This document shows positions 7,904 to 17,900 of a stretch of 19,450 nt of DNA, piece by piece. The stretch covers positions 1 through 19,450 of the forward strand of contig CANJZR010000007.1 of the NCBI GenBank assembly GCA_947479075.1, in the 5' to 3' direction. The DNA comes from Planctomycetaceae bacterium (GTDB lineage Bacteria; Planctomycetota; Planctomycetia; Planctomycetales; Planctomycetaceae). A program made the position numbers and the translations under genes. The notes beneath the pieces were generated by a model, which was given only the letters and a program-made list of their open reading frames with translations, searched no databases and was not told where the DNA came from. Position 1 is the first letter of the stretch; every line of letters starts with the position of its first letter.

Positions 7904-8854
7904 TCAATTGCACTCAGCCACCAGCGGTCCGGCCAGTTCTTCAAGGAAGAAGAGACGGCCCGGCTGAGTGGGCATGTAGGTCGAGGGAATCCACGATGTC
8001 GGCTTATGCCGCAGCGTCATCCACAGGCTTAATCCCTGCCACATCATGCCGCGACCGAGCGAACCGTCGGCCCCACCGATGATGTAGTCGGCGTTCAGGA
8101 ACAGAGCTGGCCCGATCGTGTTGGCAAAGGCCGGGACCAGTGTCGTCCGGCTCTTGAAGCTGGTGATCGCGTTCTGCTCCACGGTGAGCGGGTGCAGTTT
8201 TGCTCCCAGGCGGTGCGTCTGTGTCTTCCACTCGGCTTCGCTCTTGAACTCGGCAGCAAAGTGAGGCTCCCAGAACGCGATGTGACAGACGCGGCCGATT
8301 CCAAACGCCACCGACAGCTGGGCTCCCGCAGCCTTCAGCTCTCCGATGCGATCGCCATAGGTGGGAAGTACCTTCTTGGTGGCGAAGTGCCGCTGCTTCT
8401 TCGGGACGGTCAGCTTCCCCAGCGGTCCGTAGAAGGCGTGTTCCATCGCATACTGAAATGCTCCGGGGTTATCGGAGGGAAGCGTGTTCCCCTGAGCGTC
8501 ACTCCATTCGTCCATGTTGAAACCATGGACATGGTCGCACGAGACGCCCCACTCCGTCAGAAAGTAGACCGCCCACCGGTACATCCCCATCGGTCCGACA
8601 GGGAGGATCATCGCCAGCTTCTGCCCGGCATCACGAGTACGACGGATCAGCTGGGCGATTTCATGGCCCATGTAAGCGTCGAAGTCGGCCAGCGTCTTGC
8701 AGGGAAATGGCTGAAACTTGGGATGCCACCACTTCTGTCGCTCGGTGATCGTGGTGGGATCGGGATCAACACAGGCATCGATCCTGGCCAGATCCCACCC
8801 CGCTGGAAAGAAGCCTTCCATCAGCGAGCCGGACAACGTTGTGAGGAGATCCAT
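7904..8854 (-). CDS. NagB-like glucosamine-6-phosphate deaminase/isomerase-family protein with altered active site
   Basis: The product has 316 residues, longer than the roughly 266 of E. coli NagB. Family hallmarks are the phosphate-loop region (ILPVGPMGMYRW, 83-94), the general-base motif GFNMDEW with Asp115 (E. coli Asp72), and GIGRVCHIAFWEP (185-197) with His191 and Glu196 matching E. coli His143 and Glu148. E. coli Asp141 in GVDGH is replaced here by Val189 (GRVCH), and the phosphate loop PTGGTP is PVGPMG. The fold is therefore probably kept, but ordinary glucosamine-6-phosphate deamination is doubtful; another sugar-phosphate isomerisation is plausible. It starts at ATG 8854 without a strong Shine-Dalgarno site, 94 bases after argC on the same strand, so the two may be co-transcribed, although no pathway links them. 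Confidence 0.78.
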   Translation of the reverse strand: MDLLTTLSGSLMEGFFPAGWDLARIDACVDPDPTTITERQKWWHPKFQPFPCKTLADFDAYMGHEIAQLIRRTRDAGQKLAMILPVGPMGMYRWAVYFLTEWGVSCDHVHGFNMDEWSDAQGNTLPSDNPGAFQYAMEHAFYGPLGKLTVPKKQRHFATKKVLPTYGDRIGELKAAGAQLSVAFGIGRVCHIAFWEPHFAAEFKSEAEWKTQTHRLGAKLHPLTVEQNAITSFKSRTTLVPAFANTIGPALFLNADYIIGGADGSLGRGMMWQGLSLWMTLRHKPTSWIPSTYMPTQPGRLFFLEELAGPLVAECN

Positions 8855-8948
8855 CGAGGTAATCCAAGGAGAGAAGTGCGTCAGGTGGGAATGTCAGTGG
8901 AGAGCTGTCGAGATTGTGCCGCGATTCTATGCGAAGTTCCACTCTACC

Positions 8949-9959
8949 CTAGGCCTCGAGTGCGGTTGTCTCGGGGAATCCGCACATCAGGTTGAAGTTC
9001 TGCACGGCGACGCCGGAGGCCCCCTTGATCAGGTTGTCGAGTGCCCCGAAGACCAGCACCTTTCCACGGACGACTCGAGCAGTAATATCACAGTAGTTGG
9101 TGAACGAGACATCCTTGGTGCGAGGCAGATGCTCGACGACGCGCACGAATGGTTTGCCGGTATAGAACTTCCGCATCGCCTCCAGCAGCTGGGCCTGCGT
9201 CACCGTTCCCCTGGGGGTCGCATAGATCGTGGCCAGGATGCCGCGATCCATCGGGACGAGATGGGGCGTGAAGATCACATCGACCTTCTGCTTGCTCGAT
9301 TCCGTCAGGACCTGCTCGATCTCGGGCGTATGGCGATGGTCACCGACAGAATAAGCGGAAAAACTCTCATTGCATTCGGCATACAGAATGTTGGTCTTGG
9401 GAGTCCTCCCCGCGCCGGAGACTCCGCTCTTGGCATCAATGATAATGCCCGTCGGCTCGATCAGCTTCGCATCCAGTAGCGGTGCCAGGGCGAGGATCGA
9501 TGTGCTGGTGTAGCAGCCCGGGTTCGCGATGAGCGATTGTCCGGCGATGCGACTGGCAAACAGTTCAGGCAGACCGTAGACCGTCGTTCCCAGCCGCGTC
9601 GGATCGGTGTGCACGTGCTTGTACCACGTCTCATAGACGCCGGGGTCCTTGAGGCGGTAGTCCGCCGACAGGTCGATGACCTTCAGTCCGGCCGACAACA
9701 GCTTCGGCACCGTCTCCATGCTGGCGACATGCGGCAGGCAGCAGAAGCAGACATCGGCCCGCGCTGCCAGTTCTTCTGGCGTCGGGTTCTCCAGCTTCAG
9801 GTCGAGCCGCCCATAAAGTGCCGGGTGGACCTGCGTGATGTGCGATGTTTCGCTCCGGCTGGTGACGACAGTCACCTGGGCCTGCGGATGACGAAGCAGC
9901 AGACGAATCAACTCGTAGGCGGTGTACCCCGTGGCTCCGAGAATGGCGACGCGAATCAT
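8949..9959 (-). CDS. argC: N-acetyl-gamma-glutamyl-phosphate reductase
   Basis: This cytosolic NADPH enzyme of arginine biosynthesis reduces N-acetylglutamyl-5-phosphate to the semialdehyde. The product has 336 residues, a normal length. The nucleotide-binding loop is VAILGATGYTAYEL at 4-17. The catalytic Cys is C149 in ANPGCYTS, the conserved HRHTPEI (208-214) carries the active-site His, and SGVSGAGR (178-185) is the usual substrate loop. The start is well set: AAGGA (9966-9970) lies 6 nt before ATG 9959. Other arg genes are not in the window. The upstream gene ends in a terminator and a promoter candidate follows it, so argC is probably transcribed independently, perhaps with the NagB-like gene behind it. 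Confidence 0.96.
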   Translation of the reverse strand: MIRVAILGATGYTAYELIRLLLRHPQAQVTVVTSRSETSHITQVHPALYGRLDLKLENPTPEELAARADVCFCCLPHVASMETVPKLLSAGLKVIDLSADYRLKDPGVYETWYKHVHTDPTRLGTTVYGLPELFASRIAGQSLIANPGCYTSTSILALAPLLDAKLIEPTGIIIDAKSGVSGAGRTPKTNILYAECNESFSAYSVGDHRHTPEIEQVLTESSKQKVDVIFTPHLVPMDRGILATIYATPRGTVTQAQLLEAMRKFYTGKPFVRVVEHLPRTKDVSFTNYCDITARVVRGKVLVFGALDNLIKGASGVAVQNFNLMCGFPETTALEA

Positions 9960-10101
9960 GGACGGTCCTTGAGTTGTAATCGGGAGTCTGGCATCACGAC
10001 TTCCCTCGTTCGCGAGAATCAGACTCCGCGAGCGAACGCAGCTGCGTGGCTTTCAGAGCAGACCAATTCTCGACAGGGGCGGTTCGCCCGGTGAACACTC
10101 A

Positions 10102-10128
10102 GTCTTAGGGATTGGCGAAAATCGTCAA
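10102..10128 (-). promoter_or_regulatory. Weak candidate promoter for argC
   Basis: On the minus strand TTGACG (10128 to 10123) and TAAGAC (10107 to 10102) are separated by 15 nt, shorter than the 17 nt optimum. It lies immediately downstream of the deacylase terminator and about 140 bases before argC, where a promoter is expected. The leader 9960-10101 shows no clear riboswitch or ARG-box that I can support. Confidence 0.28.
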
Positions 10129-10140
10129 CTCCAGCGGGCG

Positions 10141-10182
10141 AAAAAACGCTGCGTTCTCGTGAATTCCTGAAGAACACCCAGC
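10141..10182 (-). terminator. Intrinsic terminator of the N-acyl-D-amino-acid deacylase gene
   Basis: Read on the minus strand, GCTGGGTGTTCT (10182 to 10171) pairs with AGAACGCAGC (10157 to 10148) as a 10-bp stem with one G-U pair and a two-G bulge. The loop is 13 nt. The stem is followed by G and then six T (10146 to 10141). It begins 7 bases after the stop codon at 10190, the classic arrangement. Confidence 0.65.
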
Positions 10183-10189
10183 TGCGGCC

Positions 10190-11839
10190 TCACGGGTTGG
10201 AGCGACTTCGTAAGGCGACACCCGAAAGGGCCCCAGTCGGAGTCCCTTCATACACCGCGGGGATGCCGTTGACGAAAACGTACCGCAAACCGGCACTGTA
10301 CCGATGTGGTTCGTCGAAGGTGGCCTGATCGATGAACTTTTGCGGGTCGAACACCGCGACATCCGCAGCGAATCCGGGCTTCAGGTAGCCACGCGGCAGG
10401 GGATCCGCAGCTTTCTCCTGATCTGTGGAAGATGATTTGGCCCGCAATCGTTTGGGATTGGAAAGCCCCAGAATGTCGGCGGGCAAACCCGTCGCGCTAC
10501 GGACTGCGTGTTCCAGGGGAATGACTTTCTCCTGGAGGGAGTAGAACCCGATTTTGCGTGAGAACGTCCCGTAGGAACGTGGGTGTGGCCGGTCGGCGTT
10601 GGGGACCTCGGCTCGTCCGTCGCTGGCCGTCGCGACCCAGTCAAGGGTCATGATGTCACGGACTTCCTGCTCGTTCATCCCGAAGTTCACGACCGAAGCT
10701 CCACCAGCCTTGGTCGCGATGACGACGATCTCAACAGGGTCTTTCTGTTCCTTCTCTGCGACGTCGGCGAGGCTGCGACCGATCCAGTCGGGGCGGGCAT
10801 CGAATCGGGCGATGCGGATTTCTTTCCCGTGGTCTTTGTATTCGATCTCATGGGAAATGGCCTTCCACAATGCCGAGTCCGGTGTCGCTTCTTCGAGACG
10901 TTTGATGAGATCGCTACGACGTCCCTCTCGCATCTCCTTGGGGATGACGGTGGCTTCAAGTGAGGTACTGGACGCGTTGTAGGGGTACTGGTCGGCGGTC
11001 ACCTTCAGGCCAGTCTTGCGTGCCTCGTCCATGAAGCGAACCGCATCGACCGACAGTCCCCACGCGTCTCGGCCATTGGCTTTGAAGTGCGAAGCATGCA
11101 CCGGAATATTCGCCTGACGACCGATCTCCAGTAACTCCTTCACCGAGTTCATCAGGCCACTGCCTTCGTCCCGCATGTGGCTGACGTAGATTCCGCCATG
11201 AGCCGTGACGACCTTGGACAGGGCGACCAGCTCATCCGTCTGGGCATACCCGCTGGGGACGTAGATCAATCCGGTCGACATCCCCCAGCATCCATCGAGC
11301 ATCGCCTTCTCACACAGCTTCTTCATCTGTGAAAGTTCGTCGTCGGTCGGCAGACGGTTGACGTTGCCAATCACCGCGTCGCGGACTGCACCCTGGGGAA
11401 TCAGATGCGCGACATTGACTCCGGCCCCCTGTGCGTCGATCTCACGATAGAGCTTGTCGGCGTCGACCGGACCGGAACCGCAGTTCCCATTCACGATGGT
11501 CGTGCAGCCTTGGGTCAGGTAATTCACCGCCCCGCGAGTCTGGGCTTCGATGATCGGGCGGTCGCTATGGTTATGCAGATCGATGAATCCAGGGCAGACA
11601 ATGAGGCCCTTGCAGTCAATCACCCAGGGAGTCCCGCTGACTTCAAACTCTCCGACAGCAACGATCACTCCTTTGGAGATCGCCACACTTCCGGGCACTG
11701 CGGGGGTACCGGATCCATCGAGCAGACTGGCATTCTTGAAAACTAACGTGGCGGAGACGGGTTCCGCCGACAGGCCGTGGCAGGCTCCCCATGCCAGGGC
11801 AACCAAGCTCCAGGCGATAGTCCAGGTGAAACTCCTCAT
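10190..11839 (-). CDS. Exported N-acyl-D-amino-acid deacylase (D-aminoacylase family amidohydrolase)
   Basis: This zinc hydrolase family removes the acyl group from N-acyl-D-amino acids. The product has 549 residues. A signal peptide (IAWSLVALAWGACHGLSA, cleavage near 25) indicates a periplasmic or outer location, unlike the cytosolic Alcaligenes enzyme. Metal and catalytic motifs are in order: GFIDLHNHSD with H89 and H91, GNCGSG with C120, SHMRDEG with H221, HASHFK with H248 and H251, TASDGR with D407, and HPRSYGTF at 419-426, a hallmark of this family. The start is supported by AGAAGGA (11848-11854), 8 nt before ATG 11839. It follows the giant envelope gene by 99 bases on the same strand with no clear promoter between, so it may share its transcript. 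Its substrate could be D-amino-acid or peptidoglycan-derived material; that is inference. Confidence 0.9.
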   Translation of the reverse strand: MRSFTWTIAWSLVALAWGACHGLSAEPVSATLVFKNASLLDGSGTPAVPGSVAISKGVIVAVGEFEVSGTPWVIDCKGLIVCPGFIDLHNHSDRPIIEAQTRGAVNYLTQGCTTIVNGNCGSGPVDADKLYREIDAQGAGVNVAHLIPQGAVRDAVIGNVNRLPTDDELSQMKKLCEKAMLDGCWGMSTGLIYVPSGYAQTDELVALSKVVTAHGGIYVSHMRDEGSGLMNSVKELLEIGRQANIPVHASHFKANGRDAWGLSVDAVRFMDEARKTGLKVTADQYPYNASSTSLEATVIPKEMREGRRSDLIKRLEEATPDSALWKAISHEIEYKDHGKEIRIARFDARPDWIGRSLADVAEKEQKDPVEIVVIATKAGGASVVNFGMNEQEVRDIMTLDWVATASDGRAEVPNADRPHPRSYGTFSRKIGFYSLQEKVIPLEHAVRSATGLPADILGLSNPKRLRAKSSSTDQEKAADPLPRGYLKPGFAADVAVFDPQKFIDQATFDEPHRYSAGLRYVFVNGIPAVYEGTPTGALSGVALRSRSNP

Positions 11840-11938
11840 AGCACAATTCCTTCTACAACCGGCCCCAGAATGAGCATCGCCCTGTGGAGGCCAGCCGCTC
11901 GTCAGAAACGCTAGCAGATGTCACTCTGACGTTCGAGG

Positions 11939-14900
11939 TCAGACAGGACTGTTGGCCGCGGCCGCTGCTGCCGCCTGGGCACGGGCTGCCAGGATGCGTT
12001 CCCGGGCACCCATCGCGACGCCGGAAAGAGCAATGAGGAGACCCAGCACACTTGGAGAAAAGAAGACCCACCAGATCAGCCCCAAAACCACCATCGCGGA
12101 ATGCGGATGAGCGGCCAACTTCTCAGCGACATCGAGTCGACGAAAGAGACTGACGACCCAGGTGAGCAATAGCAGTGAGACCAGCGATGCCAACGCAGCT
12201 GTGATCGTAATGGCCCAGTGGCGATCCAGCAGACGAGGACCGCTGTAAGAGGATTTGTCCGAGCTGAGCCAGAGTGAGCGTGACTCCCCACACAGAGCCA
12301 GGATGGCGTCGAGTCCGGAGAAGTGAGTCTCGCCCGGATCGCGAACTGGTGGAGAGGTAATGCTGCTCCCCATTTGCGAGAAGGCCTTCCACTTGTAGTT
12401 GATGACTTCGTTTCGACGGGTTTCTTCCTTCGAGAACTGGGCGACCCGGCTGAGTTCGTCACGGCTGTCGGCCAGTTGATGCAGCAGCGGGCCATCCACA
12501 GACCAGGGGGCTCCCTGAAACTCCGCGGCGGCCTTGAGAATGGACTCCGCGCGATCGAGCCAGAATTCGCTGAGGAGAGACGTACGGTTTCCCCACAGAT
12601 CGAGCAGGACTTGCTGGTGAGGAGGCACGACGCCAATCCAGTGCGGGAATGTCAACGTCCCCGGCAAGCGGATCAGGTCTCGGGACATTGTCTCGGGAGG
12701 CGGTCCCTCCGTTTGCCACCAGACAACGATTTCGTGGGACAAATCGTTTGTGCGGGAGGGGACTCGGATCTGGGATTCGACAGGTTGCGTACGTCCGTCG
12801 ACAGCAATTGCGCGGATGAAGGTGCGAACCTCTTTGGGGATCTCCAGCGTGGTTTCCCGCTCGGCGATCATCAGATATTTGGTGATACCCGTACATCCGG
12901 CGGAGTCGGGGTTGAGACCTCCATCCATCCAGATCAAGGTTTCTGCCCGGACGGGACGAACAACGGGTTCGCTGGCTGTGGCTTCGATCGTCAGCTCTTT
13001 GCTTGAGCAGGCATAGAGGTCCTCTCGGGCGTTGGTCAGGTTATCGGCCCACGCCGCAGGCCAGGTCGCGGGGATCGATGGAAGAAGAGCAGAACTCGAC
13101 CGGACGGGACGGTAGCCCGTGCTACGCGGCAACGAGACCCAGATGTCCGACCAGGCGATCCCCGAAAACTGCGGCAGGTGGATCGGCTGGCTGCGAATAG
13201 TGTTCTCGTCAATGGCGGCCGAGAGGGTGAGTTCAGCGGGTTTGGATGCCTGCGTTTGTGGCCGCCAGATGAGCCCCTTGCCGGACGTGATCTCATGGGA
13301 ATTCGTCATGTGGAAGTCTGTGAGGCCCGGCTGGTCCCAGATAATTCGCACCGGTGCCGCGAAGGGCAGGTTGTCTTTCAACTGAATTCGGAGCGTGACC
13401 TGCCAGGGACGGTCTCGCTGAGGCCGAAGATCCACCCAGATTCTCGCAGAGCGTTCTTCCGCTACAGGTTCGACGCGGATGTTCAACGGAGCTGTGGGTG
13501 TTCCGGGACGGTAACGGACCTCTTCGTCGGACTGTTCGAGATTCGGACGCAGGCGAGTGGTCGAGTCTGCCCAACGGAGTGTCGAGGTCACGCGTGAAGA
13601 GTTACGAACGATGACCGAAGATTCGACGGTCTGCCCCGACAGATAGTCGCAGACCGGTGGTTCCCATGGTCCCCCGCCCTGGGCGATCGATCCATCGATC
13701 CCGATGGTTTGAGTACCCGGCTGGCCATCACGAATGCTGAGTCGCAATTCGTCGCCAATCCGTGTCCAGTGCAGGAGGCGATCCGCTCCGTCCTGTTGAA
13801 CAGAGGCGCGGTGGATGTCGATCCGGCGGTCAATCTTGAACACGTGCTCGAAGGGAACCCCTTGAGCTGTCGTGACCGCTGCCTCCAGTCGCCAGTCAGA
13901 TTGGGGGACCTTCAAGGTAATGGTCTGGACCAGCGATCCTCGACCGGTGCTGGGAATTGGGTCGATCGTCCAGGAGGGTCCGTTCGCATCCCGGCACGAC
14001 CATGCCAGGTCCGGGGTCTGCCATTCCAGGTTCGTGAACAGCGAATCGGAGAAGGCCTGGGGCGAAACGGGAACGATGGTGAGCCGGTTGGTCGTATCGA
14101 TGATCCGAAATCCAGGTTTGGCCACGACTCCCACGAAGCACTTGTCTGGACGGGAATCGGGGGCGTCGTCCGTCTGCGGCGCGGTTGACTGATCGGTCCG
14201 GCTTGGCTTCCAGCGAGGCGGCGAAAACTGAAATCCCTCCGCCTGAACTGGCAGGAACGCGCTGATCACGACGGGGAGAGATTCCTCGAATCGTGAAGGT
14301 CTTAATCGCAGTGTGACTCGGGTGTCCTTGGCGGTGTAATTGACTTTCGACTGGTCGAGCGAAGGTCCCGACAAAGACTGGATGAAGATACCGGGGGGAA
14401 GGACAAGGATGACCTCTGCGGGAGAAAGCGAATCGGTCATCGTCGGCAGAGCCGCGATCTGCAGCCGGGCTCCCAGTGGTCCGCATTCAATCAGCGTCCG
14501 CAGTTGAACATCCGACAGGTTGTCCTGCGGAAACAAAGCCGGTGGGCCGGTCAGCAAATTCAACTGGCTCGCTGGACCCAGTTCGATTGTACGAGGCGTG
14601 TTGGAGGCCCCTCCCGCGGGGACATCGGTTGCGTCACGGTCGAGTCGCCAGCGTGTCGAAGTGAACACAACAGTCGATTCGGGCAGTGGGGGAATCGTGG
14701 CAGAGAAATGGCTCTGATCGTCGTTGAGCGCTTCCGGCAGCGGGCGGAACTTGAGGACAATCGTACGGTTCGTCACTGGTCGTGGACCTGTCGTCGTTGT
14801 TGCAGCTGGCGGAGGCGCGGGGAGCTTGCCGCTTTTGTCATTGCTCAGCGGCAACAGGAACCCCAGCCGATCAGCAGCGGGGATCAGTCTCACTGCCTGA

Positions 14901-17900
14901 CCATCGATCAATCCCTCGACCTGGTCGAGGGAGACTCCACTGAGTGGAAGCTTCAACAAAGTTGGCACGACATCGCCAAAGACCGTCACTTGATACTCAG
15001 CTGTGATGCGAGGAGGCCCGGCCGCATCGGATTGAACTTCGTAGCGACTCGACTTCAACAGCCACGAAGGCCCCGATTCCTGTTCTCGCCACGCAGACCA
15101 ATAAGTCCGGAACGCCGAATCAAACACGACGAAGGTCTGGCCTTGTTCCTCGACTTCAAAGTAGGACAGATCGGGGCTCGCATTCCCTTCCTGACCATGC
15201 CCGGTCGGGCTCCACAGGTTCGCTCCCAGAACGAGCAGGCATCCGGTGATGATGGCTGTCGATCCGTATTTCGAAGGCGGGCGCGTCTGCGGTTCGACCA
15301 ACAGTTCACTGCCGATCGCCAGGCGACGTGGAACGATGATGGCCAGAATGGTACCGAGAAACGCGCCTCCCGCGATGGGGGCGTAGGGGTCCGCGACAAA
15401 GACGGCGAGAACCAGCCACAGCCCGCCCAGATAAATCCAGCTACGACGAAACCAGGAACGTCGGGCGCGACGCAGGGCGATGCCAACTGCGACGAAGCCG
15501 AGAAACGAACACCAGGCCAGGCCATGAGAAACGTCGAGTTTCCATGTCTTCATCGTGATTCGTTCGGGGGTGTGGGATGCGACGAACCAGGCATCCTGAA
15601 GGGAAGTCTTCGATCCCTCCCGAATCGTCCCGTTGATCAGCGCTTTCCAGTCCTTTGGCGAAAACGGGTTGAACAGAGTTTCTCCCGCATGTCGGGCCAG
15701 CGGTCCCAGCAGTCGTTCCCAGGTCTGCGGCAGCTCGCGCGGACTGACGGCAGCTGTGAATGGCAACCGATAGAGCATCCGCTCTGGGTCGAGGACCAGA
15801 TGCCAGGCGAATTCCGTGACGAAACAGCTGAGCTGAGGAAAGACGACCTCGTCCCGTGACACAATCCAGCCGGGTGAGGCGGTTGTTCGATACTCTAGAA
15901 CCAGTTCCGAAAATGGTTTGCTGGCCGGGTCGAGTATGATCTCAGCACTGCGTCGAACGAATGAGATCTCACGCTCATCGGCGATGATGCGGGCGAGTTC
16001 ACCCTCGGGAGGAAGTGTGAGTCGAAACTCTCCTGGTGTCGTGGGGCGCGTGAACTGAAACACCGCCCGGTGGGGATGAGACTGACCCACTCGCGATGTC
16101 CGAGTTTCCAGCTCCAGATTGGCGCAGAGCAGAGATGGCCCGGCAACCGCTTCGCTTCCGTTTCGCTGATTCATCGGGCCCGATGGGGTTGTCCCTTCGG
16201 CACGAAACAGGGTTTTGACTTGTGAGTTGTAGCCCGTGATCCGGACGCCGGTTGGGATTGCTCGTGAGTCTTCAGTGCGTGTCCATTTCACCGCCTGAAT
16301 CAGATCTTCATCGGCAGCTGATCCGTCGAGCTCCACAGAGCCGGTCGAGGACTCGTCGAGTTCCCAGGGGGCGTTGTCCCAGACCACTCCGCGAACGAAA
16401 CAGTTCTGCGGATCAATCAGTCGCGGAATCGGCAGACGGCGTACCGCACCAGGCTTGAGTGCCACCGATTTGAATTCCAGGAGCAGCGTGCAGTCACGAT
16501 CCGGGCGAATGGGTTGTCGCAGCTCAATATCGAGCTGATTGTCGCCGGTCGGGCTTTGTGTGACCTGCCAGGCGGTGGGCACGATATCCGAGGTCTCTGC
16601 CATGTCGACCGAGATGAGATCCCACCCCTCGGGGATCTGCATGCGTGGAGAGAAGAGTTCCCCTTCTCGCGTCGACAGTCGCATGCGGACCCGGCTGGTC
16701 GGGGATTCTCCGCGAACATCGGCGATGAAGAGAATCTCGCCCTGAAGTAGCGCCGTCGGTTCGCCCACCTGCAACGACAGGCTGCAGGCGTTGGAGAGAA
16801 CTTCGTAGGCTCGGATCTCCTGGCCTTCCTCCTCGGTCAGCTGGGTTTGTCGCAATCCTGCTGTCTCTACGGACCGCACTTCGAGCGGGCGGAAGACAGC
16901 CAGGCGGATGCTCCCCTCCTGATACAAGGCATTGACCGGGCGCAGACGGGGCAAACTGAACGGGCGATCGGAGCGGCGCGTCGCCTCACCCAGAATCCGC
17001 AGTGTGATCCGCTCCCCGGGAGTGAGCGACCGCAGGGAGATCTTCACGCGGTCTTCTTCCCCTCCGAGCTCACGCACGAACGTCAGGGGGAGTTCGTTCC
17101 CCAGCAGGACGTTGAGCACGCGAAGAGGTTTGGGGACTTCCAGCACGAGTTCGGCATCTTTCGCTCCCGCGACAGTGCATTCGAGTTCGGTCTGCAACCG
17201 GATCAGGTCATCGGTGTTGTTCAGACCATAGACCGTGTTTTCCTTCAGCAGAATTCGAGGCGAGACATTGGAGGCGGGTCTGGACAGGGTCAGCTGGAAT
17301 TTCTGCTGCCGTCCCAGCTCAAACGTCCAGACCTTGTTGTCGGCCGAGAACTCACCAGGAGTCTCCGGGCCGATCGTTCCCTGGACGTGAGCCTCCCAGC
17401 CTTCAGGGACCTCAAGTTCCAGATGCGAAGACAGAGCTCGCGGTAATGTCATTTGAAAGACGACGGTTTCGAGCTTGCTCTCCCCGCGATGCGACCAGTG
17501 TCCGCTGAGCTGGTCTTCGTCGGACTCACTCCACAACATCCATTCGCCCAACGAAGAGACGCCGTGCACAGCCTCGCGAGTTCCCCAGTTGAGCTGAGAA
17601 ACCGCCAGAGAGCTTTGCCCCAATGAGACGAACCCGGGGGCGGAGCCAATGCGATCGATCTTCCACCCGAGCGTCCCTTTGGAGAGAGCCTTTCCGTCAA
17701 AGGTGGCTCGATAGACCGCATCGACGATCACCGGAGCAGGGGCCGGGGACTTGTCACCAGGGCTGGTGATCGAATGTTTAAACCGTTGCCAGTCCGCTTC
17801 CGAGGCACGAATCCATCGGTCGGCGTTTTCCGGGGCATTCCACTGGGCGGGAGCGTCGATCTTTTTGAGGCGAACCGTGGGTTCAGCTGCGTTCAGGCCC

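Noticed and set aside
8855..8948. TAGAAT on the minus strand as a possible separate promoter for the NagB-like gene
   Set aside because: No acceptable -35 element 16-18 nt upstream.
8192..9479. Plus-strand open frames of about 250-270 codons opposite the NagB-like and argC genes
   Set aside because: They lie antisense to recognised enzymes and cross their boundary with no domain content.
8949..9959. Loss of the third Gly in the ArgC nucleotide loop (GATGYTA)
   Set aside because: All other catalytic motifs are intact, and Ala at this place is likely a tolerated lineage variant, so I do not treat it as a defect.
11900..11931. A 7-bp inverted repeat (CGTCAGA...TCTGACG) after the giant gene
   Set aside because: Short stem, 18-nt loop and no T-tract; not convincing as a terminator or operator.
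12323..13006. A 227-codon plus-strand open frame opposite the giant gene
   Set aside because: No domain or start signal; antisense to the continuous giant coding frame.
14504..15859. A 451-codon plus-strand open frame opposite the giant gene
   Set aside because: Arg/Gln-rich, low-complexity product with no domain. The minus-strand frame has a clear signal peptide and membrane segments, so this is a shadow frame.
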